A stretch of DNA of 64,000 nucleotides from an uncultured Oscillospiraceae bacterium (lineage in GTDB: Bacteria > Bacillota > Clostridia > Oscillospirales > Oscillospiraceae), in NCBI GenBank assembly GCA_950075865.1, contig CATMVA010000001.1:1-64000 (forward strand), in the 5' to 3' direction. Made by a program: the position numbers and the translations under genes. Under the pieces are notes generated by a model that saw only the letters and a list, made by a program, of their open reading frames with translations, made no database searches and was not told where the DNA came from. Below are positions 16,828-25,128 of the stretch, piece by piece. How positions within the stretch are numbered: position 1 is the stretch's first letter; the number at the start of each line of letters is the position of its first letter.

Positions 16828-16983
16828 AACACCACCCCCATGCTACCTTTATTCTACGGCAGGAAAGAGAGTTAGGTGCTGGCAGATGGCAGCATTTGAC
16901 GGAAAACTGTACAAAACAGCGGGTAAATGATAGGAAAGACTTTAAAAATAGTCACTTTTCCCCTTTCGCTTTGCATAATCTTC

Positions 16984-16992
16984 TGATATAAT
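16984..16992 (+). promoter_or_regulatory. Extended -10 promoter for the Lys/Ala-rich protein gene
   Basis: TG-A-TATAAT at 16984-16992 is a perfect extended -10. The -35 region (TTTCGC, 16964-16969) is weak, as expected for this promoter class. I see no gene in 16828-17040 apart from this. Confidence 0.65.
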
Positions 16993-17040
16993 GTCAAAGT
17001 AATTAAGCGGTCCCGGGATCGCGATGAAGGAGTGTTTATC

Positions 17041-17370
17041 ATGGCAAAAACCACCAAGAAGGCGGAGAGTGCCGCCGTTAAGACCGAGGAGACCAAGACC
17101 GTGAAGACTGAGGCTGTTGTCAAGAAGCCTCCTGCTAAGGTGACTGAAAAGAAGCCGGCTGCCAAGAAGACCACGACGGCCAAGACTGTCAAGGCTCCCG
17201 CTGTGAAGTTGTTTGTAGAATATCAGGGCCGCCAGGTGAGCCAGGAGGATATTTTGGCCGCTGTCATGGCCAAGGTTGGTAAGGCAAAGAGCGTGGAGAT
17301 TTACGTGAAGCCTGAGGACAGCGCTGCCTACTATGTGGCCGACGGCGAGTCCGGCAAGGTGGAATTTTGA
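17041..17370 (+). CDS. Lys/Ala-rich protein with C-terminal DUF6465-like domain
   Basis: A 109-residue protein in two parts. Residues 1-~60 are a low-complexity Lys/Thr/Ala/Val tract with KKP and AAKK repeats, like histone-H1/HU-tail segments that bind nucleic acid. Residues ~60-109 form a compact domain (KLFVEYQGRQVSQEDILAAVMAKVG, VEIYVKPEDSAAYYV), which I recall as DUF6465, common in Clostridia and of unknown function. The start ATG 17041 has GAAGGAG nine bases upstream. Nucleic-acid binding is an inference from composition only. Confidence 0.75.
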   Translation: MAKTTKKAESAAVKTEETKTVKTEAVVKKPPAKVTEKKPAAKKTTTAKTVKAPAVKLFVEYQGRQVSQEDILAAVMAKVGKAKSVEIYVKPEDSAAYYVADGESGKVEF

Positions 17371-17390
17371 TCACATCCATGTAAAGAAAA

Positions 17391-17422
17391 AGTCCCGGAG
17401 CAGTTTGCTCCGGGACTTTTTT
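17391..17422. terminator. Bidirectional terminator
   Basis: AGTCCCGGAGC (17391-17401), loop AGTTT, GCTCCGGGACT (17407-17417). T-run on the plus strand (17417-17422) and A-rich GAAAAAG upstream, so it serves the plus gene and the convergent minus gene ending at 17425. Confidence 0.92.
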
Positions 17423-17424
17423 CG

Positions 17425-17988
17425 TCATAGAGTCCTGATATACCGCAGATCCACACATACCGAATCCGGGGGAAAGAGAATGTCGGCGTAGGTACCGTCC
17501 CAGACAAAGCCGTGGGCGGCATAGAATTTCCTGGCCTTTTCGTTCTCCCGGAGTACAAAGACGAAGGCATTTTGGAACCCTTCCGCCTTTAAACGCTGTA
17601 GAGCCTCCTCAAAGAGGAGGCCGCCGTAGCCTTTGCCCCGCTCTTCCGGGTGGGTGTAGAAGGAGGCGATCTCTCCCCAGTCGGCGTAGGCGTCGTTGTC
17701 GAACTTGCAGACATCTCCGGGATTATAGTTCTCTGTCCGGGCCCTGCAGTAGTTGATACAGCTCACTGGAGTGTCGCCCCGGTAAAGGAGCAGACCATGG
17801 ACGCCGTTTTGCTCCTCATAGTTCTTCCGAAAGACCTCCACCCAACGGTCATCGGTGATCTTGCTGTCCAGATAGTCCTGGGGCACATATCCTACATAGC
17901 TGTCCCGCCAGCCCAGGGCGTGGATCAGGCTCATGGCCTTGAAATGCTTCAGGGTGGTGGCGTCAACAAAATGAAGTTCCTCCTGCAT
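17425..17988 (-). CDS. GNAT family N-acetyltransferase
   Basis: A 187-residue acetyltransferase. Acetyl-CoA-binding motif A is seen as IASFYTHPEERGKGYGGLLFEEAL, followed by the motif B region AFVFVLRENEKARKFYAAHGFVWDG. The N-terminus (HALGWRDSYVGYVPQDYL) is typical of the subfamily. I start it at ATG 17988 (MQEELHF): an in-frame GTG at 18036 coincides with the -10 of the promoter at 18027-18055, so it could not be translated from that transcript. Substrate unknown. Confidence 0.88.
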   Translation of the reverse strand: MQEELHFVDATTLKHFKAMSLIHALGWRDSYVGYVPQDYLDSKITDDRWVEVFRKNYEEQNGVHGLLLYRGDTPVSCINYCRARTENYNPGDVCKFDNDAYADWGEIASFYTHPEERGKGYGGLLFEEALQRLKAEGFQNAFVFVLRENEKARKFYAAHGFVWDGTYADILFPPDSVCVDLRYIRTL

Positions 17989-18026
17989 GGGTGTCACATC
18001 CTGTGTTTGAAAAAATCGGTAGAACA

Positions 18027-18055
18027 AGTATGGCACAGGTTTGCGGAATGGTCAA
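18027..18055 (-). promoter_or_regulatory. Promoter for the GNAT gene
   Basis: On the minus strand TTGACC (18055-18050), 17 bp, CATACT (18032-18027). The leader to ATG 17988 would be about 30 nt. Confidence 0.6.
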
Positions 18056-18078
18056 GCAAAAAAGTTTGGAAAAGGGTC

Positions 18079-18107
18079 TTCACAAAAACGGTCAACGGCT
18101 TTATGAT
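18079..18107 (+). promoter_or_regulatory. Promoter for the tetR-ABC operon
   Basis: TTCACA (18079-18084), 17 bp, TATGAT (18102-18107), 35 bp before the TetR start; divergent from the GNAT promoter. Confidence 0.55.
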
Positions 18108-18142
18108 AAAGGTTACCGGAGGGTCAAAGGAGGTGCGGCGGT

Positions 18143-18760
18143 ATGAACGAAAAGTTTTTCTCTCTGCCCAAGGAGCGGCAGCAGGCCATTCTGGACGCGA
18201 GCTACCGGGTCTTTGCTAAAAATTCCTATAAGCATAGCCCAATGCAGGAGATCGCCGATGAAGCGGGAATCAGCAAATCCCTGTTGTTCCACTACTTCCG
18301 TAACAAGAAGGAGCTGTATGTCTTTCTTCTGGACGCGGGGGCAAAGCTGACGGTGGAGTATCTGACCAGGTCTGACTGCTACGATCAGGAGGATCTGTTT
18401 GGGGCCATGTATTTGGGTATGAAGGCGAAGGCGGATGTGATGCGCCGTTATCCGGAGATGACCGCTTTTGTACTGAAGGCCTACTACGAGCAGGACGAGG
18501 AAATCCGGGGCGAGGTCCAGAAGGTCATAGCGAAGTATGTGGACTTCAGGGCAAACGCTTACCTACTGAATTTGTCCCAGGAGCACTTTGTTCCGGGACT
18601 GGATATGAAAATGATGTATTATGAGATGGTCTGGGCCAGCGAAGGTTATCTGTGGGAAAAGGTTCAGCGGGGTGGGCTGAATGTGGATGAGCTGGAAGAC
18701 GATTTTGTTCGGATGATCGATTTCTGGAAAAGCATATTCCTGCGGAAGGAGGAACTCTGA
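18143..18760 (+). CDS. TetR/AcrR family transcriptional regulator
   Basis: A 205-residue regulator. The N-terminal HTH is ILDASYRVFAKNSYKHSPMQEIADEAGISKSLLFHYFRNKKELYVFL. The C-terminal ligand-binding domain is helical. AAGGAGGTG precedes ATG 18143. The last base of its stop codon is the A of the ABC ATPase start codon, so the regulator and transporter are one operon and it most likely controls that transporter. Confidence 0.92.
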   Translation: MNEKFFSLPKERQQAILDASYRVFAKNSYKHSPMQEIADEAGISKSLLFHYFRNKKELYVFLLDAGAKLTVEYLTRSDCYDQEDLFGAMYLGMKAKADVMRRYPEMTAFVLKAYYEQDEEIRGEVQKVIAKYVDFRANAYLLNLSQEHFVPGLDMKMMYYEMVWASEGYLWEKVQRGGLNVDELEDDFVRMIDFWKSIFLRKEEL

Positions 18761-19476
18761 TGGAGGCCCTTCGCACTGAAAAGCTGAGCAAGTCATATGG
18801 CAAAGTCCGGGGGATCATTGAGCTGGATCTGCGGGTGGAGCAGGGAGAGTTCTTCGGCTTTATCGGCCCCAACGGGGCGGGGAAGAGCACCACCATCCGC
18901 ACCCTGCTGGGCCTACTTCGTCCTACCTCCGGAAAGGGAACAGTGCTGGGGCTGGACATTACCCGAAAAACTGAGGAGATTCTGGCCCATGTTGGGTATC
19001 TTCCCTCCGAAACGGTCTTTTACCCTGGGATGAAAGTGAGAGAGTTGATCCGCTTTTCCGCCGGTCTACGGAGGCGGGACTGCGGAAAGGAGGGGGATGT
19101 TCTCTGCGAGCGGCTTCGTCTGGATCCGAACCGCCGGGTGGAGGAGCTTTCCCTGGGCAACAGGAAAAAAGCGGGTATCGTCTGTGCCCTGCAGCACAGG
19201 CCTGAGCTGTTGATTCTGGACGAGCCTACCAGCGGCCTGGATCCCCTGATACAGCGGGAGTTCTTTGCCATTCTGAAAGAGTATCATGCTGCGGGTACTA
19301 CCGTTTTTCTCTCTTCCCATGTGCTCTCCGAGATTCGCCGTAACTGCTCCGAGGCCCTGGTTCTCCGGGAGGGCCGGGCGGTGGCCCGGTTGGGCCGGGC
19401 GGAGTTGGATAAAAGCGAGGAGGAATTTGAGGATTTCTTCCTCCGATACTACATGGAAGGGGACGAGGAGACATGA
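18760..19476 (+). CDS. ABC transporter ATP-binding protein
   Basis: A 238-residue ATPase: Walker A GPNGAGKSTT, signature LSLGNRKKAGIVCALQ (LSLGN variant), Walker B LLILDEPTSGLDP, switch His in SSHVLSEI. It belongs to the CcmA/YxlF type that drives ABC-2 permeases. It overlaps tetR by one base and the permease by four (ATGA), so the three are translationally coupled. The substrate is unknown; TetR control suggests a drug or small molecule. Confidence 0.9.
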   Translation: MEALRTEKLSKSYGKVRGIIELDLRVEQGEFFGFIGPNGAGKSTTIRTLLGLLRPTSGKGTVLGLDITRKTEEILAHVGYLPSETVFYPGMKVRELIRFSAGLRRRDCGKEGDVLCERLRLDPNRRVEELSLGNRKKAGIVCALQHRPELLILDEPTSGLDPLIQREFFAILKEYHAAGTTVFLSSHVLSEIRRNCSEALVLREGRAVARLGRAELDKSEEEFEDFFLRYYMEGDEET

Positions 19477-20255
19477 CGCTTTTCAGACATGAAGTCCGTC
19501 AGGGGCGGCTGTCCCTTGTGATCTGGGCTCTGACCATCGGTGGACTGATGGCGGCGTGTGTTTTCCTTTTCCCTGAGATGAAGGGGGAGATGGGACAGGT
19601 GGGGGAGATGTTTGCCTCCATGGGAGCCCTTACCGCTGCTTTTGGTCTGGACCGATTGAATTATGGTACTTTTCCCGGCTACTATGCCATTGAGTGCGGC
19701 AACATTCTGGGCCTGGGCGGAGCCATGTTCGCAACCATGGCGGCTTCGGCCACGCTAGCCAAGGAGGAGAAGGTGGGGACGGCGGAGTTTCTGTTGACCC
19801 ATCCGGTGAGTCGGGCACAGGTGGTTACGGAAAAGCTGCTGGCTGTGTTGGTCCAGATTCTTGTCCTCAACCTGACCGTTTTAGTGATTGCGGCCCTGTC
19901 TGCCCTGGCTATTGGGGAAGATATCCCTTGGGGAGAGCTTGGCAAGCTCCACCTGGCCTATCTTTTCCTGCAGATCGAGTTGGCGGGGGTGTGCTTTGGG
20001 CTTTCTGCTTTTCTGCGGCGAGGGAGTATGGGGGCTGGGCTTGGCATCGCCGCTGGGGCCTACTTTCTGGACCTGATTGCCAACCTTTCGGAGAAAGCGG
20101 AATGGCTCCACTATGTGACGCCCTTTGGCTATACGGCCGGGGGGGATATTTTGAGCGAAGGACTGAACTGGTCACTGATGGCCCTGGGAATACTCTGGTT
20201 CGGGGTCGGGATCGTAACGGCCTACGGATGGTATTTACGAAAAAGTATCCACTGA
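19473..20255 (+). CDS. ABC-2 type permease
   Basis: A 260-residue membrane protein with six TM helices. The segment MAASATLAKEEKVGTAEFLLTHPVSRAQVVTEKLL is the classic cytosolic coupling loop of NosY/YxlG-like ABC-2 permeases. It follows the ATPase with a 4-bp overlap and ends before a bidirectional terminator. Confidence 0.88.
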   Translation: MTLFRHEVRQGRLSLVIWALTIGGLMAACVFLFPEMKGEMGQVGEMFASMGALTAAFGLDRLNYGTFPGYYAIECGNILGLGGAMFATMAASATLAKEEKVGTAEFLLTHPVSRAQVVTEKLLAVLVQILVLNLTVLVIAALSALAIGEDIPWGELGKLHLAYLFLQIELAGVCFGLSAFLRRGSMGAGLGIAAGAYFLDLIANLSEKAEWLHYVTPFGYTAGGDILSEGLNWSLMALGILWFGVGIVTAYGWYLRKSIH

Positions 20256-20260
20256 TGCAG

Positions 20261-20297
20261 AAAAATGCCGTCTGAGATGTTCTCAGACGGCGTTTTC
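20261..20297. terminator. Bidirectional terminator between convergent operons
   Basis: GCCGTCTGAGA (20267-20277), loop TGT, TCTCAGACGGC (20281-20291). GTTTTC follows on the plus strand; AAAAA at 20261-20265 provides the T-run for the minus strand. Confidence 0.9.
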
Positions 20298-20304
20298 AGA
20301 TATA

Positions 20305-21615
20305 TTATACCGCTGCGGGGTCCTTTTCCTCCGATTCCTTATGTTCTGCTTGTTCCTTTTGCAGGGCACGGGCGTTGGCCAGCATGAGTTTGATGCGGTT
20401 CTCTTGATTGATCTTAGTGGCACCGGGGTCATAGTCAATGGCCACGATATTGCTCCAGGGATAGTCGTCCTTCAGTTTGCGGATCATGCCTTTGCCAACG
20501 ATGTGGTTGGGGAGGCACCCGAAGGGCTGGGTGCAGACGATGTTGGGGATACCGGTGTTGATAAGCTCCAGCATCTCGGCCGTAAGGAGCCAACCCTCAC
20601 CCATCTTGTTGCCATCGCCCAAGTAACCCTTGATGTAGCTGTGGAGTTCATTGAAATCACCGGGAGCCCGAAAGCCGGAGCGCTTCAATGCGTCGATCAT
20701 GGCGTGCTGGTATTTCATCACATAGGTCTGCAGCCAGTGGCAGAAACGCTCCTTTACCTTTTTACCGCCGTAGATGTCTACGTCCACCTCGCGGTTGTTA
20801 ATTTTAAAGATAATAAAGTCGATAACGCCGGGGACCACAGGCTCGGCCCCCTCGGAGAGGAGAAAGTCGCATAGTCCGTTGTTGCCGAGGGGGGCGTACT
20901 TCACATAGATCTCTCCCACAACGCCTACCTTGACCTTTTCCTCGTTAGAGACTGGAATGGCCTTGAAGGAGGCAGTGATACGGTCGAAGTTAGCCTCCAT
21001 AGTCTTGAAGGACATGCCCCGGCCCTGGGCCATCTCACGCAGAAGGTAATCCATGCATTCCTGAACCGCGGCATCAGTGGCGCCCGGGGTAAGCTCGTAA
21101 GGACGGACCTGGTTGGATATGCACAGCAGCAGGTCACCATAGATTAGAGCAAAGACCACCTTTCGCAGCATCCCAATAGTGAGCTGAAATCCGGGATTTT
21201 TCTCCAGTCCAGACAGATTAAGAGAGATGACAGGCACATAGGCCAGTCCAGCTTTCTCCAGGGCCTTGCGCAGAAGATGGATGTAATTGGAGGCACGGCA
21301 GCCGCCGCCGGTCTGAGTGATGACCAGGGCCACCTTATGGGGGTCATATTTTCCCGACTGGATGGCGCTGATAAGCTGGCCAATGACCAGGATGGCGGGG
21401 TAGCAGGCGTCATTGTGAACATATTTCTGCCCCGCGTCGATGACCGAACGGCCGGTATTCTCCAGCATCTCTACCTTATAGCCATAGGAGCGGACGATTT
21501 CCACCACCATCGCAAAATGGTCGGGAAGCATTTGCGGGGCCAGAAGGGTGTACTCATTTTTCATCTCCTTGGTGAAAAGGAGCCGCCCGGTCTTGTCATA
21601 TTTCAGTTCAGCCAT
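20305..21615 (-). CDS. 2-hydroxyacyl-CoA dehydratase-type protein (activase-associated component)
   Basis: A 436-residue protein related to the D-component of 2-hydroxyacyl-CoA dehydratases. Seen: NDACYPAILVIGQLISAI, TQTGGGCRASNYI and TQPFGCLPNHIVGKGM, with Cys residues positioned as in Fe-S-binding dehydratase subunits. In many Firmicutes this region is the C-terminal part of one very large activase-dehydratase protein; here it is a separate gene with its own Shine-Dalgarno (AAAGGAAC) and an ATG at 21615. It is the last gene of a three-gene minus-strand operon. The substrate is not known for this branch. Confidence 0.8.
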   Translation of the reverse strand: MAELKYDKTGRLLFTKEMKNEYTLLAPQMLPDHFAMVVEIVRSYGYKVEMLENTGRSVIDAGQKYVHNDACYPAILVIGQLISAIQSGKYDPHKVALVITQTGGGCRASNYIHLLRKALEKAGLAYVPVISLNLSGLEKNPGFQLTIGMLRKVVFALIYGDLLLCISNQVRPYELTPGATDAAVQECMDYLLREMAQGRGMSFKTMEANFDRITASFKAIPVSNEEKVKVGVVGEIYVKYAPLGNNGLCDFLLSEGAEPVVPGVIDFIIFKINNREVDVDIYGGKKVKERFCHWLQTYVMKYQHAMIDALKRSGFRAPGDFNELHSYIKGYLGDGNKMGEGWLLTAEMLELINTGIPNIVCTQPFGCLPNHIVGKGMIRKLKDDYPWSNIVAIDYDPGATKINQENRIKLMLANARALQKEQAEHKESEEKDPAAV

Positions 21616-21619
21616 ATGA

Positions 21620-21961
21620 TTATGTTCCTTTCAGTATCATCTGGAGGTAGACCATATCCACTAATTGTTGGCCATTCTCAATGATGGGGTGATAGCGCCC
21701 GGCATAGCTCCGGCAGAGAAACTCTATCAGTGCCCGGCCATAGCCGTGCTGCCGAAAAGGCGGAGACACTGCCAGATTTTTCAGTTCCAATATACTGCTT
21801 CCCTCGTCAGTGACCACGCACAGCCCTTTTACACCGCCGTCCTCCAGAACATACAGCGTTCCTCGGTCCAGATAGCGGTCGATCATATCCTCCTGATCGT
21901 CAGCCAAAAGAAGGAGGGGGAGGTATCTTTTTTTGTTGGCGGTGATTTCCCGGATTTCCAT
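21620..21961 (-). CDS. GNAT-like acetyltransferase with an internal deletion
   Basis: A 113-residue protein. Residues 1-~85 look like a normal GNAT (REITANKKRYLPLLLLADDQEDMIDRYL; LELKNLAVSPPFRQHGYGRALIEFL). Relatives known from memory then have about 30 residues with the GTGDS...PFYEKCGF acetyl-CoA-contact segment before the C-terminal HPI-x5-QLVDMVYL. Here the protein jumps from CRSYAGRY straight to HPIIENGQQLVDMVYL in frame, so that core segment is missing. It lies between the two dehydratase-system genes, 5 bp from each. Probably inactive as an acetyltransferase. Confidence 0.7.
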   Translation of the reverse strand: MEIREITANKKRYLPLLLLADDQEDMIDRYLDRGTLYVLEDGGVKGLCVVTDEGSSILELKNLAVSPPFRQHGYGRALIEFLCRSYAGRYHPIIENGQQLVDMVYLQMILKGT

Positions 21962-21966
21962 GCTAT

Positions 21967-24903
21967 TTATTTTCCTGTGTTTCTGGCTTCCATAGCGGCC
22001 ATGAGGGAGCGAATACGGATCTTAACTGCCCCCAGGTTGTTGATATCATCGATCTTCAGCTGCGTATACAGCTTTCCGCCCTGCTCCAGAATAAATCGGA
22101 CCTCGTCGGCGGTGATGGCGTCGGTGCCGCAGCCAAAGGAGACCAACTGGATCAGCTGCATATCCGGTTGGGTGCAGACATACCGGGCAGCATTGTACAT
22201 CCGGGATTGGAATGTCCATTGATTCAGGACCTTGCGGCTTTCATACCCCTCCAGATAGCTCAGGGCGTCCTCGGTGATCAGAACAAAGCCCTGACCAGTG
22301 ATAAGGTCGTTGATACCATGATTGATTTCCGGATCAATGTGGTAAGGCCGGCCTGCCTGGACCAGAATGGGAAGATGATTTTTCCGCGCATAGGTGATAT
22401 ACTCCCGCCCGGTTTTCCGCAGATCCTCCACATAACTATCGTACCCGGCGTATGCAGCCTTTGCGGCGGCAAAACACTCATGCCGGGGAATGGAGAACTC
22501 TTGAGCCATGATTTGCGCAATGCGCCGGGCAAAGCTTTTGTGCCGCCAAAGACCCACATAAGGATTCAGGAACCGGGTCTCTTTTAGCTGAGGAATATTG
22601 GCCGCCAGCAGCTCAGGATAGTAAGCCACCACCGGACAGTTGTAATGGTTGTCACCGATGCCTTCATCGTAATTATAGGACATGCAGGGATACCAGATGG
22701 CGTCAACTCCCATCTCCAGAAGAGCCTCCACATGACCGTGGAGCAGCTTGGCCGGGTAGCATACTGTGTCCGAGGGGATGGTGTGCTGTCCTTTGAGATA
22801 GAGTTTCCGGGAGGACTCGGGGGAGAGGACCACCTCAAAATTCAGCCGGGTGAAGAACTCATACCAGAAGGGGAGATTCTCATACATATTAAGTCCGAAG
22901 GGAATTCCGATCTTTCCCCGGACGCCGGTGCCCGAACCCTTGCCTTCCATGGTCCGGAGTTTTTGATACTTGTATAGCCCCAGATCCGGAAGCTGCTGCT
23001 TTTCTTTCCCAAGCGGCCGGGAGCATCGGTTGCCTGAAATAAACCGCCGTCCGCCGTCAAACTGGTTGACAGTGAGGGAACAGTGGTTGGTACAAAGTCC
23101 GCAGGTGGCTGGCTTTGCGTTGTGCAAAAATGACTGTAATGCGGTTTCACTTAACAGATTGGAGCGCTCCAACTTTAGGTCCCGGGCTGCCAGCGCGGCG
23201 CCGAAGGCTCCCATAAGTCCCGCAATGGTGGGCCGAACCACATCCCGGCCCAACTCCTGCTCAAAGGCCCGGAGCACCGCGTCATTGAGGAAGGTACCTC
23301 CCTGGACCACAATATGCTTCCCCAAGTCATCGGCCGAGGCGGCCCGGATGACCTTATAGACAGCATTTTTTACGATGGAGATGGAAAGTCCTGCCGAGAT
23401 GTCCTCCACGCTGGCCCCATCCTTCTGGGCCTGTTTGACGCTGGAATTCATAAATACGGTGCACCGGGAACCCAAGTTCACCGGCCGGGGAGAGAAAAGC
23501 CCCAGTTTGGAGAAGGACGCGATGTCATAGTCCAACGCCTTGGCAAAGGTTTCAATAAAGGATCCGCAGCCCGAGGAACAGGCCTCGTTGAGCATGATGG
23601 AGTCCACAGCCCCGTTGCGAATCTTGAAGCATTTCATGTCCTGACCGCCGATGTCGATGATAAAGTCCACATCGGGATTGAAATGGGCGGCAGCCTTGTA
23701 ATGGGCCATGGTCTCCACCAGCCCCAAATCACACTGAAAGGCGTTTTTGATCAGATCTTCGCCATATCCGGTGACTGCCGCACCCTTGATGGTGACCCGG
23801 TCGCCGCAGTGGTTATAAATTTCCTTAAGCTGTTCCAGTACAATGGACACCGGATTGCCTTGATTGGAATGGTAATAGTTGTAAAGGATACCACCTTGCA
23901 GGTCAATCAGCACCATCTTGGTGGTGGTGCTTCCGGCGTCAATGCCCAGCCAGGCGTCTCCGGAGTAGGAGTTCAGGTCGGCCTCGGGAGGGTGGCTGGC
24001 ATTGTGCCGGGACAGGAAGGCGTCATATTCTGCCTGATCCGCAAACAGGGGAGGCATTACGTCCAAAGCCCCGGCCGCGTCTACGCTTTCCTCCAGTAGC
24101 CGCAGGCACTCCTCAAAGGGGCGGGCGGGATACTCAGCGGAGCATAGCGCGGCACCCATGGCGGCAAAGCAGTCGCCATCCTCAGGGAAAACGGCGTGTT
24201 CCCCGTCCAGCTTCAAAGTATCAATGAACCGTTCCCGCAACCCCCGCAGGAAGTGGAGGGGGCCACCGAGAAAGACGATCTTGCCCTTCAGCTCCCGGCC
24301 TTGGGTGAGACCGGCCACGGTTTGGTCCACTACGGCCTGGAAGATGGAGGCGGCCACATCCTCCTTCCGCCCGCCCTGATTCAGGATGGGCTGGATATCG
24401 CTCTTGGCGAAAACGCCGCAACGGGAGGCAATGGGGTAGATCTTTTCATGCTTCAGGCTCAACTCGTCCAGCTCGTCAATGGTCAAATTGAGCAGGGAAG
24501 CCATCTGGTCAATGAAAGCTCCGGTGCCGCCGGCGCAGGAGCCGTTCATTCGTTCCTCCAACGCGCCGCCGAAGAAGATGATCTTTGCGTCCTCACCGCC
24601 AAGTTCGATGACAGCGTCCGTGTTGGGGATGAAGCGGTTTACCGCCGCGGCGGTGGCGTAGACCTCCTGCACGAAGTCGATGCCACTGGCCTTGGAGACC
24701 CCAAGTCCCGCAGAGCCAGTGATGACCATATGTACCTGCTTTCCGGAAAGAAGGTCTTGGATGGAGCGTAAGGTCTGGGCCGCCCGCTCCCGGGTCTTGG
24801 AAAAATGTCGCTCGTAGGAGCGGAAAAGAAGCTGATCCTGTTCATCCAGCACTGTCACCTTAACAGTGGTGGAACCGATATCGATACCGACGCGAAGTTC
24901 CAT
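21967..24903 (-). CDS. Acyl-CoA dehydratase activase (tandem BadF/BcrA ATPase domains + DUF2229)
   Basis: A 978-residue ATP-driven electron donor. Two ASKHA/BcrAD-BadFG domains lie in tandem: GIDIGSTTVKV with NGSCAGGTGAFIDQ (N-terminal), and GIDAGSTTTKM with NEACSSGCGSFIE (about 320-580). Each has a Cys for the inter-subunit [4Fe-4S] cluster. A DUF2229-like region follows, with the Cys-rich CGLCTNHCSLTV...GNRCSRPLG and SDTVCYPAKLLHGHV...WYPCMSYN. Activases reduce 2-hydroxyacyl-CoA dehydratases by a strong single-electron transfer. It is the first gene of the minus operon with its own promoter (24972-25000). Confidence 0.9.
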   Translation of the reverse strand: MELRVGIDIGSTTVKVTVLDEQDQLLFRSYERHFSKTRERAAQTLRSIQDLLSGKQVHMVITGSAGLGVSKASGIDFVQEVYATAAAVNRFIPNTDAVIELGGEDAKIIFFGGALEERMNGSCAGGTGAFIDQMASLLNLTIDELDELSLKHEKIYPIASRCGVFAKSDIQPILNQGGRKEDVAASIFQAVVDQTVAGLTQGRELKGKIVFLGGPLHFLRGLRERFIDTLKLDGEHAVFPEDGDCFAAMGAALCSAEYPARPFEECLRLLEESVDAAGALDVMPPLFADQAEYDAFLSRHNASHPPEADLNSYSGDAWLGIDAGSTTTKMVLIDLQGGILYNYYHSNQGNPVSIVLEQLKEIYNHCGDRVTIKGAAVTGYGEDLIKNAFQCDLGLVETMAHYKAAAHFNPDVDFIIDIGGQDMKCFKIRNGAVDSIMLNEACSSGCGSFIETFAKALDYDIASFSKLGLFSPRPVNLGSRCTVFMNSSVKQAQKDGASVEDISAGLSISIVKNAVYKVIRAASADDLGKHIVVQGGTFLNDAVLRAFEQELGRDVVRPTIAGLMGAFGAALAARDLKLERSNLLSETALQSFLHNAKPATCGLCTNHCSLTVNQFDGGRRFISGNRCSRPLGKEKQQLPDLGLYKYQKLRTMEGKGSGTGVRGKIGIPFGLNMYENLPFWYEFFTRLNFEVVLSPESSRKLYLKGQHTIPSDTVCYPAKLLHGHVEALLEMGVDAIWYPCMSYNYDEGIGDNHYNCPVVAYYPELLAANIPQLKETRFLNPYVGLWRHKSFARRIAQIMAQEFSIPRHECFAAAKAAYAGYDSYVEDLRKTGREYITYARKNHLPILVQAGRPYHIDPEINHGINDLITGQGFVLITEDALSYLEGYESRKVLNQWTFQSRMYNAARYVCTQPDMQLIQLVSFGCGTDAITADEVRFILEQGGKLYTQLKIDDINNLGAVKIRIRSLMAAMEARNTGK

Positions 24904-24971
24904 GTTGACACCTCAATCGTAAGTCCCTGAACGGGTTTTTCTTTCTGAGAACGGAAAATGAAACAACCCAT

Positions 24972-25000
24972 ATTATAGCGCAACCGGGGGTGAAAAACAA
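24972..25000 (-). promoter_or_regulatory. Promoter of the activase-dehydratase operon
   Basis: On the minus strand TTGTTT (25000-24995), 17 bp, TATAAT (24977-24972). The leader to ATG 24903 is about 60 nt; Shine-Dalgarno GAGGTG. Confidence 0.7.
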
Positions 25001-25074
25001 CTGTAAAATTGTGAACAGGCTGTTAAAGGACGGATCTCATTCCCTTGTGTGAAATAGCGAGGGGAAATATTTGC

Positions 25075-25105
25075 TTGACAAATAATATTATATGACATAT
25101 AATAT
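25075..25105 (+). promoter_or_regulatory. Consensus promoter overlapped by a PadR-type operator
   Basis: TTGACA (25075-25080), 17 bp, TATAAT (25098-25103): a perfect sigma-A promoter. ATATTATATG-A-CATATAATAT (25085-25105) is a perfect 21-bp palindrome covering the spacer and the -10. PadR regulators bind ATG(T)/ACAT-type palindromes, so this is the likely autoregulatory site of the PadR gene that starts 24 bp later. Confidence 0.85.
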
Positions 25106-25128
25106 GAAAAACAAAAGGAGGGGAGAGT

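Noticed and set aside
18001-18036. GTG 18036 as the start of the GNAT gene
   Set aside because: It overlaps the -10 of the only good promoter on that strand and lacks a Shine-Dalgarno; ATG 17988 is preferred.
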